Below are positions 1 to 6,308 of a stretch of DNA of 6,309 nucleotides, one piece after another; position 1 is the first letter of the stretch, and the number at the start of each line of letters is the position of its first letter. The position numbers and the translations under genes were made by a program. The notes beneath the pieces are model-generated. The model ran no database searches, was not told the DNA's origin, and was given only the letters and a program-made list of their open reading frames with translations. The stretch comes from Pseudomonadota bacterium (GTDB lineage: Bacteria; Pseudomonadota; Alphaproteobacteria; Rhizobiales; Methyloligellaceae), in the NCBI GenBank assembly GCA_022567275.1, contig JADFHH010000102.1:1-6309 (forward strand), given 5' to 3'.

Positions 1-554
1 TTTCAACTCGCCGGCGGAGTTGATGGAGGGAAGGAGGGTGAGATGGACGAAAGCCGTATCGCCGCGCGGCAATTCGTTGCCCAGCTGGCGAATGGCCTCG
101 AAGAAAGGCAAGCCTTCGATATCGCCGACGGTGCCGCCAATTTCGCACAGCACGAAATCAACGTCCTCATTGCCCGAGAGAATGAAGTTCTTGATCTCGT
201 CGGTGACGTGGGGAATGACCTGCACCGTGCCGCCCAGATAATCGCCGCGGCGTTCCTTATCACATTCTGGTAGATGCGCCCAGAGGTTACATTGTCGGCC
301 TGGGAGCACGGCACGCCGGTGAAGCGTTCATAATGCCCAAGATCGAGATCCGTCTCCGCGCCATCGTCGGTGACGAACACCTCACCATGCTGATACGGGC
401 TCATGGTGCCGGGATCGACATTCAGATAGGGATCGAGCTTTCGCAGGCGGACGGTATATCCGCGCGCCTGCAATAGTGCGCCCAGTGCCGCTGAAGCCAG
501 ACCTTTTCCAAGTGAGGAGACCACGCCGCCGGTGATGAACAGATATCGCGCCAT
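1..554 (-). CDS. pyrG: CTP synthase, N-terminal (synthetase) part; frameshifted and cut by the left window edge
   Basis: CTP synthase makes CTP from UTP, ATP and glutamine in the cytoplasm. The start is the ATG at 554-552, opening MARYLFITGGVVSSLGKG, which matches the family N-terminus; the reading frame is open upstream of it but has no family resemblance there. Residues 9-20 form the nucleotide-binding loop (K17), KLDPYLNVDPGTMSPYQHGE lies at 39-58, and DGAETDLDLGHYERF follows at 64-78. After GRIYQNVI (ending at residue 99, position 258) this frame becomes nonsense. The family sequence continues in another frame from 258 down to 1: KERRGDYLGGTVQVIPH, then CEIGGTVGDIE, whose Glu at 144-142 matches the metal-binding Glu of the family, and it ends at the edge with PSINSAGELK. 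Aligned to the usual V-[IL]-x-KERRGDY, four bases are missing. The amidoligase end and the glutaminase domain lie outside the window. It is the last visible gene of the leftward tpiA-secG-pyrG group, 85 bases after secG. Identity is certain; whether the break is real is not. Confidence 0.95.
256..263 (-). other. Frameshift site inside pyrG
   Basis: Minus-strand GTG AT followed directly by AAG GAA CGC joins the end of ...YQNVI to the start of KERRGDY in a different frame. The break falls between 258 and 259. CTP synthases have one extra residue here (for example DVLRKERRGDY in E. coli), so restoring the family sequence needs four bases rather than one. Both flanks match the family closely, which places the break precisely. 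I infer either a true small deletion or a base-calling or assembly error. Confidence 0.85.
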
Positions 555-639
555 GGGCTTGCAGAATATACGAAGCGCGTCGTGATTCGAAGCTAAAAAC
601 GACGAGCTGCGACAATTTATTCCCAGGTTTTTTTTCGCG
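555..639 (-). promoter_or_regulatory. Short secG-pyrG intergenic spacer
   Basis: There are 85 bases between the secG stop and the pyrG start. An A-tract (eight A on the minus strand, 628-635) and a TATATT close to the pyrG start are visible. There is no convincing hairpin terminator, no -35 box at the right distance, and no clear Shine-Dalgarno before the pyrG ATG. The spacer is long enough for a promoter, but none can be claimed. Confidence 0.2.
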
Positions 640-1008
640 CTATTGAGATTGCGGCACTTGCGGTCCCGATGGCGGTTTGGGCGGCAACTGGAATCCTTCA
701 ATCGGCGAGCCTGATTGAGGCGTTTCCTGTGTGCCATCGATTGTAAATCCCTCCAATCGCGTGCCCGGTCCTGAAGCTTGCTTGGCGATGAGCGTCAACA
801 GGATGCTGGTGCAGAAAAAGGCCGCCGCCAGCACGGCGGTCACACGGGTGAGCAGGTTGGCCGTACCGCGTCCGGTCATAAACCCGCCGACACCGCCGCC
901 GCCGCCGCCGCCGATACCGAGTGCGCCGCCCTCGGAGCGTTGCAGCAGCACCAGACCCACAAGGGCCGCGGCCACCATCAGGTGTATGACCAAAAGTACA
1001 GTCGCCAT
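640..1008 (-). CDS. secG: Preprotein translocase subunit SecG
   Basis: SecG is the small accessory subunit of the SecYEG protein-export channel in the inner membrane; it aids SecA-driven transport. The 122-residue product has the family layout: a first membrane helix at about 2-22, the hallmark LLQRSEGGALG at 21-31, a glycine-rich cytoplasmic loop at 31-42 containing seven consecutive glycines, and a second helix at about 51-74. After that comes a polar tail of about 48 residues ending in a Pro/Gln-rich stretch (PPKPPSGPQVPQSQ), which the E. coli protein lacks. The ATG at 1008-1006 is supported by GAGAAG at 1019-1014, five bases upstream. It sits between an exported protein of unknown role and pyrG in a same-strand group, probably cotranscribed from the tpiA side. 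The tail resembles extensions commonly seen in alphaproteobacterial SecG and is likely disordered. Confidence 0.95.
   Translation of the reverse strand: MATVLLVIHLMVAAALVGLVLLQRSEGGALGIGGGGGGGVGGFMTGRGTANLLTRVTAVLAAAFFCTSILLTLIAKQASGPGTRLEGFTIDGTQETPQSGSPIEGFQLPPKPPSGPQVPQSQ
893..913 (+). repeat. (CCG)7 trinucleotide repeat inside secG
   Basis: Seven perfect CCG units on the plus strand lie in secG and encode the run of glycines (GGC codons) in the loop between the two membrane helices. Copy-number changes by slippage would add or remove single glycines without shifting the frame. Confidence 0.9.
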
Positions 1009-1013
1009 CGTTA

Positions 1014-1019
1014 CTTCTC
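1014..1019 (-). promoter_or_regulatory. secG ribosome binding site
   Basis: GAGAAG reads on the minus strand five bases before the secG ATG. It overlaps a TGA at 1020-1018 that ends one reading frame of the upstream gene, which would fit translational coupling if the upstream gene really ends there. Confidence 0.55.
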
Positions 1020-1039
1020 AATTCACGAAGGAAGGGTGT

Positions 1040-1540
1040 TTACGCGGTTCGCCTTTTACAGGAGCGCTCTGGATTTGGCCAGAGCCGATACGCAAATCCC
1101 CCTTGCGCGGCGTCCGCTCCGCACTGGCCCGCCCCGGCGCCCCGTGATGGCGGATTGGGTTTGCGCAGCGGTAGCGGCATTGCCGGACCCTGAGGTTTTT
1201 TTGGTTGCTTTTTCTCAAGCTTCGCGGCCTGCGTTTTTGCTGGTTCTGGAGGCCGCAAAAGGGGCAGTTTAATTTGCGGACAGCGAAAGTAGATTTGTCC
1301 CTCGATATGCAGAAACCTTTCGATACGCGCCAATTGTTCTTCTTTGAGCGAGGTGCGTGCTGTGGCGGGGTCGCCATTCATAAGCCGTTCAATGCCGCTT
1401 TTTGTCAGTTTGGCGTGTTCATTGGCCAATTGCGTGCAGACAATGCCGGATAAGCGTTTCGCCGCCGCATCGCCATGCGCCAGCGTCGCTATGCTCAGGC
1501 CAAGAAGCGCTGTGCCAACAACTGTAGAACCGTTTGTCAC
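1040..1540 (-). CDS. Exported protein of unknown function in the tpiA-secG interval; C-terminus uncertain
   Basis: I do not recognise a named family. The start is GTG at 1540-1538; no in-frame ATG upstream fits. Residues about 7-26 are hydrophobic and small (VVGTALLGLSIATLAHGDAAA), consistent with a signal peptide although the n-region lacks positive charge. The mature core at about 30-90 looks helical and has two cysteines (C35, C87) that could pair in the periplasm, with a conserved-looking ERFLHIEGQIYFRCP. After that comes a Lys/Pro/Ala-rich low-complexity tail with PLPLRKPNPP at 122-131. From about residue 133 this frame uses rarer codons and reads unlike the rest. The neighbouring frame, ending with TGA at 1020-1018, gives a more natural continuation (...RKGDLRIGSGQIQSAPVKGE...) that stops nine bases before secG. 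A one-base slip in the C-runs near 1132-1143 may therefore have changed the end. It starts 50 bases after tpiA. From memory, small exported proteins with a similar core and Pro-rich tail occur at this spot in other alphaproteobacteria. Confidence 0.7.
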   Translation of the reverse strand: MTNGSTVVGTALLGLSIATLAHGDAAAKRLSGIVCTQLANEHAKLTKSGIERLMNGDPATARTSLKEEQLARIERFLHIEGQIYFRCPQIKLPLLRPPEPAKTQAAKLEKKQPKKPQGPAMPLPLRKPNPPSRGAGAGQCGADAAQGGFAYRLWPNPERSCKRRTA

Positions 1541-1579
1541 TGTCTCAATTCATATTTTTGGAGAGAAAACTGAAGGGCG

Positions 1580-1591
1580 GTTGCGCGCAAC
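1580..1591. repeat. 12-bp perfect palindrome at the tpiA stop
   Basis: GTTGCGCGCAAC reads the same on both strands and abuts the tpiA stop codon. The possible hairpin has only about four stem pairs and no following T-run, so it is not a convincing terminator. It may be chance. Confidence 0.25.
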
Positions 1592-2367
1592 TAACCCATA
1601 GTATGACTGGCGGCATAGACGGAGACAATAGCCCAAAAGTCATCCGCTTTGAGGCTGGCGCCGCCGACCAGCGCGCCATCCACATTGGCAACGCCCATGA
1701 GTTCGGCCGCATTGCCCGGTTTCACCGAGCCGCCATAAAGAATGCGCAGGCCTGCGGCCTCCCCCTCCCCCAGTCTGCCGGCCAACTCGGCGCGAATGTG
1801 GCTGTGCACCTCGCCGACATCCTCCAGGGTCGGCGTCAGTCCGGTGCCAATGGCCCAGACGGGCTCATAGGCAATGACGGTGTTTTCTGATGTTGCCGCG
1901 CCGGGTAGCGAGCCTGAAAGCTGTGCGCTTACCACCTTGAGCGCATCGCCCCGCTTGCGCTGGGTTTGAGTTTCGCCAATGCAAATGATGGCCGTGAGTC
2001 CTGCCCTGTAAGCGGCCTGCGCCTTGGCGCGGACATTCTCACTGGTCTCGCCATGATCGGCGCGGCGCTCGGAGTGTCCGACGATTACCGCACCCGCCCC
2101 GGCATCGGCGAGCATTTCCGCAGCTATATCGCCGGTATGCGCGCCGCTGGTTTCGGCATGACAATCCTGTCCGCCGGTCAGTATTTTGCTGCCCTCGAGT
2201 TCCGTGGATAACGCGGCGAGAAGCGTGGCCGGCGGGCAAATCATTACCTGCGCGGCGATTGTGTCATTGGCTTTCAGACGCCCGGCAAGGGTTTTCACCT
2301 CTTGCAAGGACGCGCTCAACCCGTTCATTTTCCAGTTTCCGGCGACGAGAGGGCGTGGCTGGCTCAT
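1591..2367 (-). CDS. tpiA: Triosephosphate isomerase
   Basis: This enzyme interconverts dihydroxyacetone phosphate and glyceraldehyde 3-phosphate in glycolysis and gluconeogenesis, in the cytoplasm. The 258-residue product is normal length and complete. Visible active-site features are N11 and K13 in AGNWKMNG (9-16), the catalytic H98 in VIVGHSERR, the catalytic base E168 in AYEPVWAIGTG, whose AIGTG forms the start of the phosphate-gripping loop 6, and the phosphate-binding YGGSV (211-215) and GALVGGASL (231-239). The ATG at 2367-2365 is preferred over the longer open frame because it opens directly into the family N-terminus and has GGAG (2379-2376) eight bases upstream. It is the first gene of the leftward group, head to head with ppiD across 118 bases, so transcription of the group most likely begins in that gap. 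Confidence 0.97.
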   Translation of the reverse strand: MSQPRPLVAGNWKMNGLSASLQEVKTLAGRLKANDTIAAQVMICPPATLLAALSTELEGSKILTGGQDCHAETSGAHTGDIAAEMLADAGAGAVIVGHSERRADHGETSENVRAKAQAAYRAGLTAIICIGETQTQRKRGDALKVVSAQLSGSLPGAATSENTVIAYEPVWAIGTGLTPTLEDVGEVHSHIRAELAGRLGEGEAAGLRILYGGSVKPGNAAELMGVANVDGALVGGASLKADDFWAIVSVYAASHTMG

Positions 2368-2485
2368 TGTTGCAACTCCATTGAATCTGCTACGAACATT
2401 TGTATGATGCGCGCGCCTGGCAAGGCTTGACCGAATCGGGCCACATTTCAAGGCGCACAAAAGGCGAAAGTGAGAGTTACAAATT
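2368..2485. promoter_or_regulatory. Divergent tpiA / ppiD control region
   Basis: These 118 bases separate two start codons pointing away from each other, so both transcripts must start here or within the opposite gene. The tpiA Shine-Dalgarno GGAG is at 2379-2376 (minus). Before ppiD there is only a weak purine stretch (GTGAGAG, 2470-2476). TTGACC at 2427-2432 on the plus strand resembles a -35 box, but no good -10 lies about 17 bases further on. No operator-like repeat or riboswitch is evident. The regulatory role is inferred from gene orientation, not from a recognised motif. Confidence 0.5.
2376..2379 (-). promoter_or_regulatory. tpiA ribosome binding site
   Basis: GGAG on the minus strand lies eight bases before the ATG at 2367. 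It decides the start against the much longer upstream open frame. Confidence 0.7.
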
Positions 2486-4405
2486 ATGCTGACAGCACTG
2501 CGTAAAGCAACCGGGGGCTGGGTTGCGAAAATTTTAATTGGCTTGCTGGTGTTGAGTTTCGCGGTGTGGGGTGTCGCGGATATATTCGGCGGATATGGCC
2601 GGGGGACCGTTGCCAGTGTCGGCGACACCGAAATTTCCGCAGCCGATTATCAAAATGAATTTCAGCGCGAGCTGCGTTCGTTGAGCAATCGCCTGGGGCG
2701 CTCTCTGACCGTTGATGACGCCACCAGGATGGGACTCAACACCCAGGTGCTCATCCGCCTGATCGGCGATGCGGCGATTGAATCACAGGCAAAATCCTTA
2801 GGCCTTGGCATCACCAGCAAGGCGATTAACGCGCGGCTGATGCGCGAAGCGACTTTCAAGGACCAAAGCGGGAATTTCAGCCGTGAGATATTTTACCGGC
2901 TCCTGCAAGCCAATGGACTGAGCGAACAGGGTTTTCTGGTGCGTCAGCATCGCGCGATGATTTTAGGCCAGCTCACCGGCACGGTTTCCGCCAGCCCCCG
3001 GGTTTCCAGGGTCATGCTCAACGCCGCCAACAGGTTTAGCAATGAAACCCGGACGTTACGCTACATCACCGTGCCGTTGGCGCGGATGGGTGAGATTGGC
3101 GAACCGTCGGCGGAAAAACAACGCGATTATTACAACAGCCACAAGAGCGAATTCAGAGCGCCGGAATACCGTAAAATCGGTATGATTTCCCTTACACCGG
3201 ATGCGCTGATGAAAAAGGCTAATGTCAGCGATGCCGATATCGAGCTTTATTTTGATAACAACAAGGCGCGCTTTCGCACACCGGAACGCCGCGCCGTCCT
3301 GCAAATTCCCTTCCCCGATGCGGCCACCGCCAATGCGGCATACGAGAAGTTGAAAAACGGCGCTAGTTTCATGGAAATCGCCAGGGCGCGCGGGCTTGAG
3401 AAGGATGATATCGATCTCGGGCTCGTCGCCAAGGACCGTGTGCCTGACGACGCCGTGGCTGACGCGGTGTTTGCATTGCCGCTGAACGAAATCAGCAGAC
3501 CGATCAAGGGCGGACTGGCGCATGTGGTCGCCAAGGTCAGCAAAATCGAACCTGAGGTGGTCACGACGCTTGAGGATCAGCGTGAGAATATTCGTAAAAT
3601 TCTGGCGGCGGAACGCGCCGCGGAAAATATTCTCGATGTCTATGACAAAATCGAGGATGAACGCGCGGGCGGGGCGACGCTGGCCGAAATTGCCAGGAAA
3701 TTCCGTCTGGATTATTTGGAAATTGCCGCGATTGACCGGCGTGGACAAGATATGGACGCCCGGCCGGTCGCGGAACTTGCGCGTCAGCGCGGCGTACTGG
3801 CCGCGGCTTTCCGGGCCGATGTGGGGCTTGAAACGGACCCCGAGGAAACCGCCGACCGGGGCTATATCTGGTACGAGGTGCTGCAAGTGACGCCGCAGCG
3901 GCTGAAGCCCTTTGACGAAGCCAGGAACGATGTCTCCGTCAAGTGGCGCGAGACCGAGACACGCGCTCTTCTGTCCCGGAAAGGGCAGGAACTTGTCGAC
4001 AAGCTGCGCGCCGGTGAAAAGCTGGCCGGACTGGCCGAAACTTTCGGCATCGAGGTCAAGCAAACCAAAGCGTTGAAGCGAAACGATGCAGAGGGAGGTT
4101 TGACGCGCGCGGCAATCCAGCAGGCCTTTGTTCTCAAGCAAGAGGATTATGGTTCCGCCACCGCGTCAAACGGCAAGGGCCGGGTGGTTTTTCAGGTCGT
4201 GCAATCAGCACCGCCCGGCGTGCTTAAGACAGATGAACGCCAGCAGCTTGAGCGCGCGATCATATCGCAAATAGGCGATGATCTGATCGTGCAATATATC
4301 CGCGCCCTGCGCGAGGAGTTTGGCGTGGACATCAATCAAAGCGTGTTCGATAACGCGACGTCGGGCCGCGCATTTAGCGGGGGCCGTGGAAATTCTGCTT
4401 ATTAG
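2486..4405 (+). CDS. ppiD: PpiD-type membrane-anchored periplasmic peptidyl-prolyl isomerase / chaperone
   Basis: PpiD-type proteins sit by the Sec channel and assist folding of newly exported proteins in the periplasm. The 639-residue product, close to the family's usual length, has a short basic cytoplasmic start and one membrane helix at about 13-33 (KILIGLLVLSFAVWGVADIF), leaving the rest in the periplasm. A SurA-like helical chaperone region follows at about 40-200, beginning VASVGDTEISAADYQNEFQREL. A parvulin-like module lies at about 265-355, with FMEIARARGLEKDDIDLGLV and the typical ending DAVFALPLNEISRPIKGGLAHVVAKV. A second, more diverged helical and parvulin-like stretch runs to the end. 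Whether the isomerase site is active cannot be judged; in E. coli PpiD the parvulin domain has little or no activity. The ATG is followed at once by the expected N-terminus. trpE starts 18 bases after the stop, so the two are probably cotranscribed. The ppiD-trpE order is common in alphaproteobacteria. Confidence 0.9.
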   Translation: MLTALRKATGGWVAKILIGLLVLSFAVWGVADIFGGYGRGTVASVGDTEISAADYQNEFQRELRSLSNRLGRSLTVDDATRMGLNTQVLIRLIGDAAIESQAKSLGLGITSKAINARLMREATFKDQSGNFSREIFYRLLQANGLSEQGFLVRQHRAMILGQLTGTVSASPRVSRVMLNAANRFSNETRTLRYITVPLARMGEIGEPSAEKQRDYYNSHKSEFRAPEYRKIGMISLTPDALMKKANVSDADIELYFDNNKARFRTPERRAVLQIPFPDAATANAAYEKLKNGASFMEIARARGLEKDDIDLGLVAKDRVPDDAVADAVFALPLNEISRPIKGGLAHVVAKVSKIEPEVVTTLEDQRENIRKILAAERAAENILDVYDKIEDERAGGATLAEIARKFRLDYLEIAAIDRRGQDMDARPVAELARQRGVLAAAFRADVGLETDPEETADRGYIWYEVLQVTPQRLKPFDEARNDVSVKWRETETRALLSRKGQELVDKLRAGEKLAGLAETFGIEVKQTKALKRNDAEGGLTRAAIQQAFVLKQEDYGSATASNGKGRVVFQVVQSAPPGVLKTDERQQLERAIISQIGDDLIVQYIRALREEFGVDINQSVFDNATSGRAFSGGRGNSAY

Positions 4406-4423
4406 CGCACGCGCACGGACCCG

Positions 4424-5659
4424 ATGACAAATATATCCCAATTGTCCGGTGGCGGACGGGTGGAACCGTCTTATCGGCAGTTCGCAAAATCCTACGGCGC
4501 GGGACAACCGCAGGTCGTATGGATTCGCCTGGTGGCGGATCTCGAGACCCCGGTATCGGCGTTTCTCAAGCTGGCCGAAGGACGGCCCTACTCCTTCTTG
4601 TTCGAATCCGTCGAAGGCGGCGCGGTGCGCGGGCGCTATTCCATTATCGGCATCGACCCCGATCTCGTCTGGCGCGCGGAAGGGGATCGGGCGGAGGTGA
4701 ATTCAGCGCCGCTGGATGGCGGAGACTATTCTCCTTGCGAGGGCGGCTCGCTGGCGGCGCTACGCGCCCTGCTGGAGCGCTCGCGGATCGATCTGCCCGA
4801 TGAACTCCCCCCCATGGCGGCCGGCATATTCGGCTATATGGGCTATGACACGGTCCGCCTCATCGAACATCTGCCGAGCACGCATCCCGATCCCATCGGC
4901 ACCCCGGACGCCATTATGATCCGCCCGACCATCATGATGGTTTTCGACGCGGTGATCGATGAAATAACCGCCGTGACGCCGGTGCGGCCGGAACATGGCG
5001 TGCCGGCGGAAAGCGCCTATAACCGGGCGGTTGAGCGCCTTCGCGAGGCGTTGCTCAGGCTCGATGCCCCCCTGCCCCATTCGGCGCGTGTCGATTCCTC
5101 TGGGGTGCCGTTTCCCGAGCCGCAATCGAATACCTCGCCGCAGGATTACATGGCGAAAGTTCGCCGCGCGAAGGACTATATCGCCGCCGGCGATATTTTT
5201 CAGGTGGTGCTCTCCCAGCGCTTTTCCGCGCCATTCACCCTGCCCCCCTTCTCGCTGTACCGGGCGCTCAGACGGGTCAACCCCTCGCCGTTTCTTTATT
5301 ACCTCGATCTCGACGGGTTTTCGGTGGTCGGCTCAAGCCCGGAGATTCTGGTGCGGGCGCGCGGCGGCGAAGTGACCATCCGGCCCATCGCCGGCACTTG
5401 TCCGCGCGGGGCGACAAAGGCAGAAGACGCAAAACTCGCGGAAAAATTTCTCGACGATGAGAAAGAGCGGGCCGAACATCTGATGCTGCTCGATCTGGGG
5501 CGCAACGATGTGGGCCGCGTCGCCAAAATCGGCTCCGTGCGCGTCACCGGCAGTTTTTTCCTCGAATATTACAGCCACGTCATGCACATGGTCTCCAATG
5601 TGGTGGGCGAGCTGGACGCCAAATTCGACGCCATCGACGCCTTGATGGCCGGGTTCCCA
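4424..5659 (+). CDS. trpE: Anthranilate synthase component I, 3' end missing at a sequence junction
   Basis: TrpE converts chorismate to anthranilate, using ammonia from TrpG, in the first step of tryptophan synthesis. Visible parts are the N-terminal domain (about 30-175) with ESVEGGAVRGRYSIIG at 61-76, where the ES corresponds to the LLES tryptophan-feedback site, and the chorismate-binding domain from about 240 with GDIFQVVLSQRF (256-267), NPSPF (286-290), PIAGTCPRG (321-329), EHLMLLDLGRND (351-362) and SHVMH (384-388). Homology ends at DALMAGFP (residue 412). The expected continuation GTVSGAPK and the C-terminal segment with metal-binding glutamates, about 90-100 residues, are absent; the frame runs on through unrelated sequence to TAG at 5984-5986. 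As it stands the product should be inactive. Start: ATG 4424 is taken, but GTG 4460 (VEPSYRQF...) fits family starts about equally well; neither has a strong Shine-Dalgarno. The trpG, trpD and trpC genes often found downstream are not here. Confidence 0.92.
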
Positions 5660-5665
5660 AACTTC
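5650..5665. other. Breakpoint joining trpE to an opposite-strand gene
   Basis: On the plus strand TrpE family sequence ends with the codons for AGFP (5648-5659). On the minus strand the TgpA-like reading stops making family sense just after ...SRDVLRAEVW (W codon 5659-5657) and then merely reads trpE backwards. Both genes lose their 3' halves at the same point, tail to tail. No inverted repeats, target-site duplication or transposase gene are seen. GC is similar on both sides of this point (about 57-60%), so the joined pieces may come from the same genome. Confidence 0.85.
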
Positions 5666-6118
5666 CGCGCGCAACACATCGCGAGAATTCAACGAAATAT
5701 CGCCTTGCGAACCCAGTTGAATCTCGCGGCCGAATCCCGAAATGCTGGACTGCATGGTCGCCATCTGCGTAAAAACCTTTTTGACCGACAGCCGGGGAAA
5801 GGTCGCAAATATAAAAAACGTCATGATCAGCGTGAGGAAAACAGCGCCCCAGGCGCGGACATAAAACTCCGCGGGAATCACTTGCTTGGGATTGACCCCG
5901 CCTTGGCGCCCAACGCCCAGCCGAGTCAGCGCGTCATGCTCGCGCCGCACCGTCAGAAAGATCAGCCCGACCATCAGCAAAAATAGAAAGACCACGAAGG
6001 ATAGCAGAAATAATGTAAACGATATTTTTGCGACCCAACTGTTGAGTTCCTGTTTGTAGATATTAACCAGTGCTCTGAAAGGAATAGCGAGAAAGCTCTT
6101 AAGTCTTGATATTTTCAT
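5660..6118 (-). CDS. Truncated membrane protein, TgpA/DUF3488 transglutaminase-like family (tentative)
   Basis: The visible part is about 153 residues from the ATG at 6118-6116, which has GGAG seven bases upstream. It has a basic N-terminus, a long membrane helix at about 31-57 (FTLFLLSFVVFLFLLMVGLIF) followed by TVRRE, a cytoplasmic stretch with basic residues (59-88), and a second helix at about 90-107 ending in FATFPRL. After that comes SGFGREIQLGSQGDISLNSRDVLRAEV, here split at about 127-153. The pattern helix - FPRL - G(F/L)(S/G)xxxxLG..I..S..V..R resembles the region before the periplasmic transglutaminase domain of TgpA-like membrane proteins; this is from memory of the family and not a search result. 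Those proteins usually have five or six helices before this point, so the N-terminus looks short. The catalytic Cys-His-Asp domain would lie beyond the junction and is missing. The first about 40 codons are AT-rich and the rest GC-rich, so the gene may itself be a fusion. Confidence 0.5.
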
Positions 6119-6125
6119 TTTTACG

Positions 6126-6129
6126 CTCC
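6126..6129 (-). promoter_or_regulatory. Ribosome binding site of the TgpA-like gene
   Basis: GGAG on the minus strand (within TGGAGCG) lies seven bases before the ATG at 6118. It supports that ATG as a genuine start within the AT-rich piece. Confidence 0.6.
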
Positions 6130-6179
6130 ATTTAGTTGGTTTATCTTATACTTCTTTATCGGTATGTTTATTTAAATAC

Positions 6180-6308
6180 TTAAGCAGTTATTTCTGCTAT
6201 TATAGAGTCATTCTTGTTAACTATAGAGAATAACAATTCTAATTGTTTATTGGTTAGCGGACTAATGTCTGTTTTAGTGTAGGCCCCAATGTCGTATATT
6301 AATTCAAT
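6180..6308 (-). CDS. C-terminal end of an unrecognised AT-rich gene
   Basis: An open frame enters at the right edge and runs 42 codons to TAA at 6182-6180; its start lies outside the window. The end of the peptide includes YDIGAYTKTDISPLTNKQLE and SIVNKNDSIIAEITA. Codon use is strongly AT-biased (AAT, ATA, TTA, AAA), matching the local 27-30% GC and unlike the left part of the window. The other two frames on this strand contain early stops. I recognise no domain. It would lie 61 bases upstream of the TgpA-like gene on the same strand and could share its transcript. Confidence 0.45.
   Translation of the reverse strand: MELIYDIGAYTKTDISPLTNKQLELLFSIVNKNDSIIAEITA

Noticed and set aside
555..737. 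A longer N-terminus for pyrG starting at 737.
   Set aside because: It would overlap secG, and the added residues have no family resemblance; MARYLFITGG at 554 is the classic start.
893..913. The CCG repeat as part of a CRISPR-like or tandem-repeat element.
   Set aside because: It is a single trinucleotide run without spacers and is explained by glycine codons in secG.
731..1272. Plus-strand open frames over secG and the secreted-protein gene, one with a run of prolines.
   Set aside because: The proline run is only the reverse reading of the secG glycine codons; secG itself is unmistakable.
1580..1591. The palindrome GTTGCGCGCAAC as a transcription terminator after tpiA.
   Set aside because: The stem is very short, the loop small, and no T-run follows; the downstream same-strand genes also argue for read-through.
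2368..2628. A longer N-terminus for tpiA starting at 2628.
   Set aside because: It would run through the divergent control region into ppiD; the ATG at 2367 has a ribosome binding site and the correct family N-terminus.
3056..4141. A 361-codon open frame antisense to ppiD.
   Set aside because: ppiD on the other strand has clear domain structure over the same span; the antisense product shows no recognisable motif and is a by-product of GC-rich codon bias.
5333..5656. The C-terminal 108 residues of the minus-strand frame that begins at 6118.
   Set aside because: This part is antisense trpE and carries no family features, so the real gene is taken to end at the junction.
5660..5986. The 108-codon extension of trpE after residue 412, as a possible new TrpE C-terminus or fusion.
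   Set aside because: It is the reverse complement of the TgpA-like coding sequence, has no trpE homology and is low in recognisable motifs, so it is read-through past the junction.
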